Shown here: piece after piece, positions 1-6,390 of the stretch
How positions within the stretch are numbered: the first letter of the stretch is position 1
Layout of the letters: every line of letters begins with the position of its first letter
Source: Spirochaetae bacterium HGW-Spirochaetae-9
GTDB lineage: Bacteria; Spirochaetota; Spirochaetia; Treponematales; Rectinemataceae
Direction of reading: 5' to 3'
DNA length: 12,635 bases
Assembly: GCA_002839205.1 (NCBI GenBank)
Contig: PGXP01000013.1
Coordinates: 1-12,635, forward strand
Made by a program: the position numbers and the translations under genes
Notes under the pieces: generated by a model
What the model was told of the DNA's origin: nothing
Database searches by the model: none
Seen by the model: only the letters and a program-made list of their open reading frames with translations

Positions 1-17
1 GATGAGGCGGTGGACGC

Positions 18-389
18 ATGAAACCGCACGAATGGCAATACAGCGAATGGGAGGAAACCCTGCTGGCAATGGTACTGTTCCGACCCTCAACCTTGAATCA
101 ACTCCATGTCGACCTGTTTGATGCGCCTGGGTATCGCGCAATTTATGAAGCCATGCGCTCGATGCGCGACCGTTGCGAAGCGATCACTAGGGCGACAGTG
201 CAGCAGGCAGCAGGGAGGTGGGCAAATGATGTGCCTGAACCGTGGTTCACGGTGGCCAATATCGCTTTCTATCTAACCAAGCTTGAGGGGCGAAGGCGAC
301 AGAAGGAACGTCGCTCACAACTGATTGATGAGCTTCACGCAATGGACGAGGGAGGAAACTTTGACTTTCAAAGAATACAAGCTACTTAG
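18..389 (+). CDS. DnaB N-terminal-domain-like protein, stand-alone
   Basis: This 123-aa protein resembles the helical N-terminal domain of the replicative helicase DnaB. Residues 8-50 follow the pattern 'E..LLA..L..P..L......LF..PGYRAIYEAM', like the start of DnaB with its 'hr.IYEA' helix. Residues 55-105 then match the second half of that domain, with a T(V) helix, a 'VP....VANIAFYLTKLEG' segment and a charged final helix. No RecA-type ATPase domain follows: the frame stops with TAG at 387-389 and no Walker motif appears downstream. It may be a helicase-loading or helicase-interacting factor of the mobile element, or a decayed dnaB. The ATG at 18 is the first start, with a weak purine-rich site (GGCGGTGG) just before it. 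The fold call rests on pattern recognition only. Confidence 0.6.
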   Translation: MKPHEWQYSEWEETLLAMVLFRPSTLNQLHVDLFDAPGYRAIYEAMRSMRDRCEAITRATVQQAAGRWANDVPEPWFTVANIAFYLTKLEGRRRQKERRSQLIDELHAMDEGGNFDFQRIQAT

Positions 390-390
390 G

Positions 391-480
391 ATGATCAGGA
401 TATCCTCGCCAGAACACACATTGATAATGCTTTTATCGACAGGATTTACACCCCTAATCAACCTTGTTTCGGAGGGCTGA
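391..480 (+). CDS. Possible 29-aa peptide filling the gap between two element genes
   Basis: An ATG one base after the previous stop opens a 29-codon frame that ends exactly at the ribosome-binding site of the next gene. The close packing would allow translational coupling, but there is no good Shine-Dalgarno site of its own, and the product (mainly Leu, Ile, Thr and Ser) is not recognisable. It may simply be a chance frame in a short spacer. Confidence 0.2.
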   Translation: MIRISSPEHTLIMLLSTGFTPLINLVSEG

Positions 481-481
481 A

Positions 482-766
482 TTGAGTAAAGACCTACAAA
501 ATACAGGCTCAGTATTACCCGCAAAGGACATAGCCCCCCCAGTGCGACTTCCTCTAGGCTCGTTAAAGAACGCACGGCGAAGCCTTACAAGGCTGATGAC
601 ATCCTTCTACCACGGAGGGCTAGACGTAGAGAAATTCAAGGGAATGTTATACGGCTTCAATGTCCTTCTAGCATTTCTCAAAGAAGAGCGGGGCGATGAA
701 ATCGAATCTCGTTTAGCGGCACTAGAAAAGGCGATTCAAGAGAGGAGTAAACAAAATGACCGATAG
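482..766 (+). CDS. Small phage/mobile-element protein of unknown function (94 aa)
   Basis: I place the start at the TTG at 482, because GGAGGG at 471-476 sits about six bases upstream. The other TTG at 464 has no such site. After a disordered N-terminus (about residues 1-25) comes one helical unit: 'SLKNARRSLTRLM..FY.GGLD...F..MLYGFNVLLAFLK.ERGDEIESRLAALE'. This resembles small phage proteins with the pattern 'R..L...Y....G.ID...A..L.Y.L..L......LE.RI.ALE' that often lie just before terminase genes. No terminase follows here. The family resemblance is from memory and no function is assigned. The 3' end overlaps the next gene by 11 bases, so the two are probably translated together. Confidence 0.6.
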   Translation: MSKDLQNTGSVLPAKDIAPPVRLPLGSLKNARRSLTRLMTSFYHGGLDVEKFKGMLYGFNVLLAFLKEERGDEIESRLAALEKAIQERSKQNDR

Positions 767-1163
767 TATTAGGCGAATTGAGAAACTAGAATCAGAAATC
801 CATGCCGAGATGAAGCCCTTGTCGCCAGGATTAATCAAGCTTATAGAGTCAATTACAGGTAAAGAAATGAGCGAAGAAGCGAGGCTTCGCCCAGAACGCC
901 AGGACGGTGTTGTCCTGTCACCGGATCTTGAGGCGTGGATACAGGAAATCATCGCCTGGGATGAACCATCGCAGAGTCAATCAGCACCTGCACCCACTGT
1001 CGAGACAAAGCCCGATCCAGCCACAAAGATTCAGAGCATGGATATCGCTTCATCGAGAATCCTTCAAGCTCTTATAAAGTACGCACCAGCAGCCGCAAGA
1101 GAAATCACCTTTGCAGATGCGGATAAACTACAAGGGGAGATCGAGGATATACTAAAAAGCTAA
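756..1163 (+). CDS. Hypothetical helical protein (135 aa)
   Basis: The ATG at 756 lies inside the last codons of the preceding gene and has a GGAG site at about 742-746, so the pair forms an operon. The product begins with a charged helical stretch (residues 1-45, 'RRIEKLESEIHAEMKPLSPGLIKLIESITG'). A Pro/Ser/Gln-rich linker follows at about residues 70-92, then a C-terminal helical segment with 'ADADKLQGEIEDILKS'. There is no signal peptide or membrane segment. I do not recognise a family. The two helical ends joined by a flexible linker suggest an adaptor or binding role, but that is a guess. A terminator follows a few bases after the stop. Confidence 0.7.
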   Translation: MTDSIRRIEKLESEIHAEMKPLSPGLIKLIESITGKEMSEEARLRPERQDGVVLSPDLEAWIQEIIAWDEPSQSQSAPAPTVETKPDPATKIQSMDIASSRILQALIKYAPAAAREITFADADKLQGEIEDILKS

Positions 1164-1167
1164 CATC

Positions 1168-1206
1168 GCAGCCCCGCAAAGCTCACCCGAGCGGGGCTGC
1201 TCTTTG
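1168..1206 (+). terminator. Rho-independent terminator after the first element operon
   Basis: A perfect 10-bp stem, GCAGCCCCGC (1168-1177) paired with GCGGGGCTGC (1191-1200), has a 13-nt loop and is followed by TCTTTG. It lies directly after the stop at 1163. The T tract is short, so termination may be partial. On the minus strand the hairpin is not followed by a T run. Confidence 0.8.
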
Positions 1207-1226
1207 TAGCAAAATATATTAAATAT

Positions 1227-1682
1227 TTATAGCTGATATCCAAGCCCCAGAACCGCTACTGGACCAACTAGCGAATAGTTTAAACCTACTCCGAACCCTA
1301 TACCAACATCGAGGGCGAGGCCACTATTTGATAATGTGTCCTTCCCCGGAAGATAACGCCATCCAGCTCTTACCACAGCCGAATATATCGTTCCAATAAT
1401 AGTCCCCGAGTATGTACTTGAAGAAACTGCCGCTTGTAAATTAAAACCTTTATAACCTTGAAAGTAGTATTTTGCGCCAAGCTCAAAACCGCTAGCAGCA
1501 TAATTGGCATTACTCAAGGTTACATATTGTCCGGTTAAACCCAAATCCTCAAATAATAATTCACCATTGATGCAAATTCCATTAAAGAGGAATTGTAGGG
1601 CATTTACGCCCAAATAAACGTGAGTCTCTGAGTATGCAGTTATTGAGCATAACAGAAGAAGCAGGACGAATAGTTTTTTCAT
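1227..1682 (-). CDS. Small secreted beta-rich protein, probable outer-membrane type (151 aa)
   Basis: The protein starts MKKLFVLLLLLCSITAYS, a clear Sec signal peptide with likely cleavage after AYS (residue 18). Cys12 lies too early for a convincing lipobox, but spirochaetal lipoboxes are loose, so a lipoprotein is not excluded. The mature part alternates short aromatic/hydrophobic strands with Gly, Ser and Asn turns ('GAKYYFQGYKGFNLQAAVSSSTYSG', 'LGLGYQL' at the end). This suits a small beta-barrel or beta-sandwich. A GAGGA site lies just before the ATG, and a strong promoter lies upstream. The gene and its flanks are much more AT-rich than their surroundings and point against the neighbouring genes, as expected of a cargo ('moron') gene. 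I do not recognise the family. Confidence 0.75.
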   Translation of the reverse strand: MKKLFVLLLLLCSITAYSETHVYLGVNALQFLFNGICINGELLFEDLGLTGQYVTLSNANYAASGFELGAKYYFQGYKGFNLQAAVSSSTYSGTIIGTIYSAVVRAGWRYLPGKDTLSNSGLALDVGIGFGVGLNYSLVGPVAVLGLGYQL

Positions 1683-1718
1683 GAAGTCCTCACTGTAATT
1701 ATGAAATATCTTAAATAC

Positions 1719-1747
1719 ATTAAATATCGATTATTATGCCTTGTCAA
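1719..1747 (-). promoter_or_regulatory. Sigma-70-type promoter of the AT-rich secreted-protein gene
   Basis: Read on the minus strand, TTGACA (1747-1742), a 17-bp spacer and TTTAAT (1724-1719) form a near-consensus promoter with a perfect -35. Transcription would begin near 1712, giving a leader of about 30 nt to the ATG at 1682. The sequence ATTAAATATC occurs at 1719-1728, covering the -10, and again at 1748-1757 just upstream of the -35. This could be a pair of operator half-sites or simply AT-rich repetition. Confidence 0.65.
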
Positions 1748-1893
1748 ATTAAATATCTATAATAAAAAGAATAATAGATTAGTAATGAATTGATTAAGGG
1801 AAATTATTAAACCTGCACAAGGAGCGGTTTTACTCGCTTACCCACTCTCTTTTGTATCGGCGATAAGCCGACGCAACCACGGGGCGGGAATCG

Positions 1894-2088
1894 CTATCCC
1901 TGAGGCTTTTTCGCTGGACGGCCGGGGCGATTGCTTACCTTGATTCGCTCAAAATCTTCCTGAGAATACAGGCCGATTCTCCCTGCCCGATATGTCGGCT
2001 CAATACTTGCCCGCCGAATTCTTCCCATAATCGTTTTATGGGGAAGGCCGAGCATTTCGACCATCTCTGCAATAGTGAACCCCTGCAT
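1894..2088 (-). CDS. Small HTH regulator or excisionase-like protein with AT-hook-like tail (64 aa)
   Basis: I choose the ATG at 2088, because the fold begins right there: 'MQGFTIAEMVEMLGLPHKTIMGRIRRASIEPTYRAGRIGLYSQEDFERIK'. This is the layout of the MerR/excisionase-type winged HTH: an HTH in residues 4-25, then a wing, then a 'Y..EDFE.I' helix. An in-frame ATG at 2139 would add 17 hydrophobic residues that do not suit a DNA-binding protein. Neither start has a good Shine-Dalgarno site. The last 12 residues (NRPGRPAKKPQG) look like an AT hook, with a GRP core among basic residues. The gene is divergent from the 2231 operon, and a perfect inverted repeat lies between them, so it probably controls itself and that operon, or serves as a recombination directionality factor. 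Confidence 0.7.
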   Translation of the reverse strand: MQGFTIAEMVEMLGLPHKTIMGRIRRASIEPTYRAGRIGLYSQEDFERIKVSNRPGRPAKKPQG

Positions 2089-2126
2089 GATGCCATAATC
2101 GCACAAAAGAAAGCTGAATGCAAATA

Positions 2127-2183
2127 TAATTGTATCCATGAGGCGATATTATATTGACAATTCAATCTTTGAGGATACAATTA
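2127..2183. promoter_or_regulatory. 11-bp inverted repeat (probable operator pair) over divergent promoters
   Basis: TAATTGTATCC (2127-2137) and GGATACAATTA (2173-2183) are perfect inverted repeats separated by 35 bp, so the arm centres are 46 bp apart. The right arm contains the -10 of the rightward promoter. The left arm lies just past a leftward TATAAT (2153-2148), over the likely start of leftward transcription. The dyad axis is at 2155. The arrangement suits a dimer or a pair of dimers of the adjacent HTH protein shutting both promoters. Confidence 0.6.
2154..2181 (+). promoter_or_regulatory. Sigma-70-type promoter of the 2231-2918 operon
   Basis: TTGACA (2154-2159), a 16-bp spacer and TACAAT (2176-2181) make a strong promoter. 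Transcription would begin near 2188, about 43 nt before the ATG at 2231. The -10 lies inside the right arm of the 11-bp inverted repeat, which points to repression by a protein bound there. Confidence 0.7.
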
Positions 2184-2230
2184 CGATTGACGCAATAAAG
2201 CGCCACAAGTTACTAACGGGAGGCTGAACT

Positions 2231-2608
2231 ATGGGAAACGCAGTATTGATGGCAAAGCTTGAGATGGCCGAGGATCTTACCCTTGCATTATGTGAAAAGA
2301 GCGCCAAAGAGACGGGGCTCACCGATCCGCAAGAGATGATGGATGTCGCCATCGTTCTGAGCAACATCGCGGGAAATGCGGCTATAGCATCGGGGAACCT
2401 GCTGAACGGGATTGATGCCAATTATGACCATATAGAAAGGAATGAAGATCCTTCCTTCGTCGATATTCCCGTCCTCCCCAAGTGGATACAGGCAGCAATC
2501 AGCGATGAAGCCAAGAAGCACGGCCGAGAACCGGGCGCGGAAGCCCTCGGAATCCTCGAGGACATATTCAAGGACAGGAAGCCAGAAGCAGCGAAGCAAA
2601 GCGCATAG
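2231..2608 (+). CDS. Hypothetical mobile-element protein (125 aa)
   Basis: The ATG at 2231 follows a strong GGGAGG site (about 2219-2224). The product is soluble and mostly helical: an acidic N-terminal helix ('LEMAEDLTLALCEKSAKETG'), a conserved-looking Ala/Gly/Asn segment ('VAIVLSNIAGNAAIASGNLLNG', about residues 42-63), and a C-terminal helical part ending in a charged tail. There is no signal peptide or recognisable catalytic motif. It is the first gene of a two-gene operon driven by the promoter at 2154-2181 and probably regulated by the divergent HTH protein. I do not recognise the family. Confidence 0.75.
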   Translation: MGNAVLMAKLEMAEDLTLALCEKSAKETGLTDPQEMMDVAIVLSNIAGNAAIASGNLLNGIDANYDHIERNEDPSFVDIPVLPKWIQAAISDEAKKHGREPGAEALGILEDIFKDRKPEAAKQSA

Positions 2609-2618
2609 GGGGAAGGAT

Positions 2619-2918
2619 ATGGAAATGTTACAAGAAGAATTTGAAGCAAGGGCACCGGAGATTATCAAGAAGACCGCCGAATTTGCCGACCTCCTGGAGG
2701 CTTGCGACTGCTACCAGTGGGGCGATGAAATATACGTTGACGATCACGGGGAAATGGTATACATCATGCTCCGGCTTATCTCGTCGGCCTCATGTATCGC
2801 TAGAAACCTTGAAGCCTGGAGAAACAAGGGACAATCAGACCAGACGGCCGACCGCAACGCGGATTCACCCCGGCCAGTGGCTAAAGTGAAACCGGAAACG
2901 CAAAAAAAGACAGCCTGA
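2619..2918 (+). CDS. Hypothetical acidic mobile-element protein (99 aa)
   Basis: I start this gene at the ATG at 2619, directly after the purine block GGGGGAAGG and ten bases beyond the previous stop. The frame is open further upstream, but that part overlaps the 2231 gene and lacks a start with a site. Residues 1-65 are helical and acidic, with two Cys in 'EACDCYQWGDEIYVDDHGEMVY' and a hydrophobic 'IMLRLISSASCIARNLEAW' helix. The tail from about residue 68 is Gln/Asp/Pro/Lys-rich and probably disordered. I do not recognise a family. Sharing an operon with the 125-aa protein suggests a joint role. A terminator follows 23 bases after the stop. Confidence 0.7.
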   Translation: MEMLQEEFEARAPEIIKKTAEFADLLEACDCYQWGDEIYVDDHGEMVYIMLRLISSASCIARNLEAWRNKGQSDQTADRNADSPRPVAKVKPETQKKTA

Positions 2919-2941
2919 GCCCATGCTCGCCGACCATGAAG

Positions 2942-2965
2942 CCGCTCCGAAAGGGGCGGTTTTTT
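2942..2965 (+). terminator. Rho-independent terminator after the two-gene operon
   Basis: CCGCTCC (2942-2948), a GAAA loop and GGGGCGG (2953-2959) form a 7-bp stem with one T-G pair, followed by six T's. This is a textbook intrinsic terminator just downstream of the stop at 2918. Confidence 0.85.
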
Positions 2966-3185
2966 GTTGGATAATACGTTACCACGATTGCGATGTGCGA
3001 CATTATTTTCATGGTTATGTTAATGGTAACGGAAAACCTTGTATTTATTGCTTCCATTGCTTACAATAGGAATCAAGAGGAAGGGCTGTCCGTTGGACGA
3101 AAAACCCTCTCTATACAGAAAAAAAGGATACCGTTTCCATTATATTCCATTGTACTATATAGACTTACTTAGTTTCGCAATCTAT
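2966..3185. other. Non-coding attachment-site flank with short repeats
   Basis: I see no gene in this AT-rich stretch between the last element gene and the tRNA fragment. It contains three TTCCATT direct repeats (3052-3058, 3135-3141 and 3145-3151, the last two ten bases apart) and a 7-bp inverted repeat, GTTACCA (2978-2984) with TGGTAAC (3024-3030). It also has an imperfect hairpin at 3076-3110 with a GTCC-GTT-GGAC tip at 3088-3098. Such short repeats beside an attachment core are the usual form of integrase arm-type and accessory-factor sites. That role is inferred from position only. Confidence 0.4.
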
Positions 3186-3215
3186 AGGTCGGGGGTTCGA
3201 ATCCCCCATTCTCCA
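3186..3215 (+). other. 3' end of a tRNA gene: probable att site, possibly tRNA-Ala
   Basis: Seen: variable-loop-like AGGTC (3186-3190), T arm GGGGG-TTCGAAT-CCCCC (3191-3207), acceptor 3' strand ATTCTCC (3208-3214) and discriminator A (3215). No CCA is encoded. No matching acceptor 5' strand, D arm or pairing anticodon stem exists upstream, so this is not a full tRNA. U70, discriminator A and the AGGTC variable loop fit tRNA-Ala, which would need a G3-U70 pair. The bases TTCGCAA at 3174-3180 could be an anticodon loop (CGC) inside the core, but the stem around them does not pair on the 5' side. Best read as the right attachment site of the element. Confidence 0.7.
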
Positions 3216-3219
3216 TAAT

Positions 3220-6216
3220 TCACGGAATCTTGTACTCCCCCGACCACAGCGACTGCTTCAGCGCGTCCTCGGGCTTCAGATAATCGGTCATCGTCGCTCC
3301 GTATTTATCCGTTGAAGCTTTCTTTACGTCGTCGGCGAAGCCACCCTGGAAATTCTGCTCGACCTTGCCCGACAGGGTACATCCCCGTTTTGTGGAAGCC
3401 TCGAAGCCAGCGGTGGCTGTTCCGCCGGTCTGGCCTTTGAAATCCTGGGAGATGCCCGCCGAGAAATCCGAATCGCTGGCGCCGTTGGGGCCGAAGGTGA
3501 TTTCCCCGCCGACTTTGACCGTGGTGCCACCCTTTACCGAAACCGAGACGTCGGTGCCGGCGGTGACCGAATAGTTGGATACCGTGCCCTGCCCGTCGGT
3601 GGAGACGGTGCCCGAAAGGCTGAGATTGGCGCCGACGCTGCCCGAGCCCACTTCCTTGCTGTAGCCAAGCTTCACCCCCGCTCCATAGGTCGCCGCGCCG
3701 GTGTTTTCGCTGCGGGTCATGGAAGTCGAGATCTGCGGCATGCCGGGAATCGGAAGGGTGAAATTGAAGCGCACGACGGTTCGGGCGCAGGAGATCCTTC
3801 CGCTCAGGAAGGGGATAAAGGGAATATTGAGATCGGTGCCGAAAGCGTCGAGCTTTTTCCAGAGCGGGGAGCTTTCGGGAATTTCGCCGGAATCGAACTG
3901 CTTCTTGGCGTTCATGTTCCGCAGGACGCGGGCATTCTCTTCATCTTCCCGGGCTGCCTGCTCCTCTTCCCGCATCTGCATGAGGCCCTGGACATTGCAG
4001 GAACACTCCCATTCATACATCCAGCTCAGGGATCCGTAAGCCATGAGCACGTTCTGAAGCCCAATCCCGACGGCCGAGCTCAGCGCCGTGCGCAATTTTA
4101 CATCTCTTTGCACCCGCACCGCCGGATCGGTGATGAGGGCTACGTGCCTCATCACGTCGTAATAGAATTTTTCCGCCGTGGGTTTGATCCTCGTGAGATA
4201 GGCCACCGAGGCTATCTGGGTAGCCTGGGAAAAAGAGGCTGAGGCGAGGCTGTTGTAGGCGCTTTTATACTGGACATGAATCTCATGGAACCGCAGGGCT
4301 GCCTCGCCTGGAGGCAGGGGATCATCGGCTTTGCTCTTGCTTTCCTGATACTGCCGTTCACGTTCCATGGCGGCTTCTTCACTGATCGCGATTTTCTGGT
4401 GGTTGGTGTTCGCCAGATTGAAGACTTCCCGGATCTGTCGTGAGGCTTTCTTGTTCACCGAGTACAGGTAATTGTTGTAGAGGTTGAATTTCCTGTTGTG
4501 GACGGCGAAATTGTACTTCTGCATCATGATGTTCATCGGGTCGGCGAACTGTGTCGGTTCGATCTGGAGGATAGCCACGAAGGGGTCGAGGCGGGCTGCA
4601 AGAGCGATGGTCGAGCCGGTATTGCCGGCTGCCAGGTCGGCCTTGGCCATGGTGGCATCGCCTTTCATCGCCAGCATGTCGGCCTTGAACTGCTCCTTGT
4701 TTTCCACCGTGACATTGGGGCGAGTGTTTTCGTATTTTTCGGGATGCGCAGCCGCGTCCTTCATGTCGATGCCGGGGTCGATGTCCAATCCCAGGCTCTT
4801 GAGCATTGCCAGTTGGGCGTCGGAGGTCTGGGCGAAGGATGAACGCATATAGCCGCTGATAGACTCGGAGAAATCGCGGAGAGCGCTTATGCCCGCCGGG
4901 GCCGATATAGCCTGCAGATTGGAGAATTGGGCTACCATGGTGATGGGCGGAACCTTATAGCTTCCTTGCGGCGGCAGGTTTTCTATAAAGTATCGCATCT
5001 TGTTCCGCTCGCTCTGGTCTAGTTGTGCGATAAAGTCGGCTGAGGTCAGCATGGGCTGCGCTTCCGCGATCCTGATTAGCTCTTCATACTCGTCGGGCGG
5101 CGATTCCACGGGCATCGTCGCGGCCTTTTCGGTTTCCTGGAGCAATTTTTCCGTCTTCTTCGCGACCATGTACATGGCCGGCCTGTCCAGCCTGTCGTCG
5201 TCAAGGATGGTCCGCGCCTTGTCGGGCTTGCCGATCGCCAGGAAATAGGCCGAGAGCCCGAGGGCTGCTTCCCATGATCGTCGGTTTATCCCCCTCGCCA
5301 CCATGAATAGGGAACGGGCTTCCTCGTTCTTGCGCAGATCGATGTAAAGATTCCCGAGATTGATGAGCGGCGTCATGCTCGCCTCGACAAAGGAGCCTGC
5401 TTTCATCGACGCAGCTACCGAGAAGATAAAGAAGGCTTCGGCGTCACCTCGATAAGGCCCCATCTGCTTCGCGTAGTTCGACACCGCCGGATCGGGGTTG
5501 GCGCGCTCCCCGGCTCCCAGTATGGCGGACGCGACGTTGTTAGCCGCATTTGTCCCGTCGGGGTCGAGGGAGTATGCTGCCGTGGCGAAGGCTGTGACGA
5601 AGTTGGGCTTTACGAGGTAATTGGTGAGCAGGGAAACCTGGAGGGAGACATTCTTCGCATGGGATGGATTTGTGCCGTTGCCATCGAACTTTGGACTCCA
5701 TGTCACGAGGCGCGCATACTCTACGGTTTCCTCAGGAGTGAATTTTGCCTTCGCCGCGTCGTGGCGGTCCTTGGCGATCTGCAACAGCTTGGTTCTTGTG
5801 AGCGCTTTTTCCCATTTGGGAAGGAGGAGTTTCTTGGCCTCGAGCTCGACGTCGAGGAGAGCGACCGCCTGGGCGCGTTGTTCGGGTGTCATAGAGGTAG
5901 ATGGCGAGGCTGAGTCCGGCATGACTTCGGGCGAATAATCGGAGGGTTCGGGCAAGGCTATCAGCGGCTGCAAAGCGCTGAGGTCATCCGTGCTTTCTTC
6001 CTCCGGAACCGGCGCGGCGATGGTTGTCGTCGTGGCGACAGCCTGGGTCACCGCGCTCTGGGCAGCGTCGTTCACCGCCCCTTTCAGAATGCTTCCAATG
6101 TTCGGTATGCCAGGAAAAAGCTGGGCGAATACCGGTGATGGCGCCAAAATCAGCGCCGCCACCGCCACCGCGATTAAAAGATTTCTGGAAAAGCTGCGAT
6201 CGCACTGTTTTTTCAT
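3220..6216 (-). CDS. Large exported protein with TPR-like middle and beta-rich C-terminus (998 aa)
   Basis: The ATG at 6216 has GGGAGG seven bases upstream and opens a clear signal peptide (residues 1-31, cleavage VFA/Q). The frame extends 29 codons further without such a site. A Ser/Pro/Asp-rich segment follows (about 60-110). Helical repeats of TPR style come next, best at about 285-350 ('NLGNLYIDLRKNEEARSLFMVA', 'AALGLSAYFLAIGKPDKARTIL'). Long charged helices fill the middle. The last part (about 805-960) is Gly/Ser/Thr-rich with alternating strands ('GVKLGYSKEVGSGSVGANLSLSGTVS'), like an amphipathic beta domain. Cys near 737, 739, 810 and 946 could form disulphides. It is probably periplasmic or outer-membrane-associated, binding partners through the repeats. 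I do not recognise the family. Its stop lies four bases from the tRNA fragment, with no terminator visible. Confidence 0.8.
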   Translation of the reverse strand: MKKQCDRSFSRNLLIAVAVAALILAPSPVFAQLFPGIPNIGSILKGAVNDAAQSAVTQAVATTTTIAAPVPEEESTDDLSALQPLIALPEPSDYSPEVMPDSASPSTSMTPEQRAQAVALLDVELEAKKLLLPKWEKALTRTKLLQIAKDRHDAAKAKFTPEETVEYARLVTWSPKFDGNGTNPSHAKNVSLQVSLLTNYLVKPNFVTAFATAAYSLDPDGTNAANNVASAILGAGERANPDPAVSNYAKQMGPYRGDAEAFFIFSVAASMKAGSFVEASMTPLINLGNLYIDLRKNEEARSLFMVARGINRRSWEAALGLSAYFLAIGKPDKARTILDDDRLDRPAMYMVAKKTEKLLQETEKAATMPVESPPDEYEELIRIAEAQPMLTSADFIAQLDQSERNKMRYFIENLPPQGSYKVPPITMVAQFSNLQAISAPAGISALRDFSESISGYMRSSFAQTSDAQLAMLKSLGLDIDPGIDMKDAAAHPEKYENTRPNVTVENKEQFKADMLAMKGDATMAKADLAAGNTGSTIALAARLDPFVAILQIEPTQFADPMNIMMQKYNFAVHNRKFNLYNNYLYSVNKKASRQIREVFNLANTNHQKIAISEEAAMERERQYQESKSKADDPLPPGEAALRFHEIHVQYKSAYNSLASASFSQATQIASVAYLTRIKPTAEKFYYDVMRHVALITDPAVRVQRDVKLRTALSSAVGIGLQNVLMAYGSLSWMYEWECSCNVQGLMQMREEEQAAREDEENARVLRNMNAKKQFDSGEIPESSPLWKKLDAFGTDLNIPFIPFLSGRISCARTVVRFNFTLPIPGMPQISTSMTRSENTGAATYGAGVKLGYSKEVGSGSVGANLSLSGTVSTDGQGTVSNYSVTAGTDVSVSVKGGTTVKVGGEITFGPNGASDSDFSAGISQDFKGQTGGTATAGFEASTKRGCTLSGKVEQNFQGGFADDVKKASTDKYGATMTDYLKPEDALKQSLWSGEYKIP

Positions 6217-6291
6217 GGGAAAACCTCCCAAGGCAATCGGGTAATTCGCACTGTTTGTTATTGTTTGTATCCGGAAACGAGGCTCAGATTC

Positions 6292-6319
6292 AGCATAGTC
6301 CATTCGCGGGTGAAGTCAA
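6292..6319 (-). promoter_or_regulatory. Probable promoter of the large exported-protein gene
   Basis: On the minus strand TTGACT (6319-6314), a 16-bp spacer and TATGCT (6297-6292) resemble a sigma-70 promoter. It lies downstream of the terminator of the preceding gene and would give a leader of about 70 nt. That leader carries a short AACAAACA direct repeat. Confidence 0.5.
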
Positions 6320-6339
6320 TGCCGGGATTCGAATGCCAC

Positions 6340-6367
6340 AAAAGAAAACCCCGCCGGTTGGGCGGGG
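6340..6367 (-). terminator. Rho-independent terminator of the 238-aa exported-protein gene
   Basis: On the minus strand CCCCGCC (6367-6361), a 5-nt loop and GGCGGGG (6355-6349) form a perfect 7-bp GC stem followed by TTTTCTTTT. It starts 23 bases after the stop at 6391 and separates this gene from the large exported-protein gene. Confidence 0.88.
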
Positions 6368-6390
6368 CTTGTGCTTCCGTGGGCTTGCGC

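Larger units (their letters stand above)
1..3215. mobile_element. Right end of an integrated mobile element (prophage or integrative-element remnant)
   Basis: The segment holds short, mostly unrecognised genes, including a DnaB N-terminal-like protein, a small phage-type protein and an HTH regulator with a divergent operon. It ends in an isolated 3' piece of a tRNA gene at 3186-3215. That arrangement is what a tRNA-targeting integrase leaves: the intact tRNA at one end and a copy of its 3' end at the other, with ordinary chromosome beyond. Gene density, base composition and gene style change at this point. No integrase, terminase, portal or conjugation gene is visible, so the class of element is undecided. 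The left boundary lies outside the window. That this is an element is inference, resting mainly on the tRNA fragment. Confidence 0.65.

Noticed and set aside
1855..1875. Hairpin TCGGC...GCCGA as terminator of the HTH gene
   Set aside because: The stem is only five pairs and no T run follows on either strand.
2089..2139. Upstream ATG at 2139 as start of the HTH regulator
   Set aside because: It would add a hydrophobic 17-residue leader unlike DNA-binding relatives and would begin almost at the predicted transcription start; the HTH begins exactly at the ATG at 2088.
3120..3215. A complete tRNA gene
   Set aside because: Only the T arm and acceptor 3' half are present. No acceptor 5' strand, D arm or pairing anticodon stem can be placed upstream.
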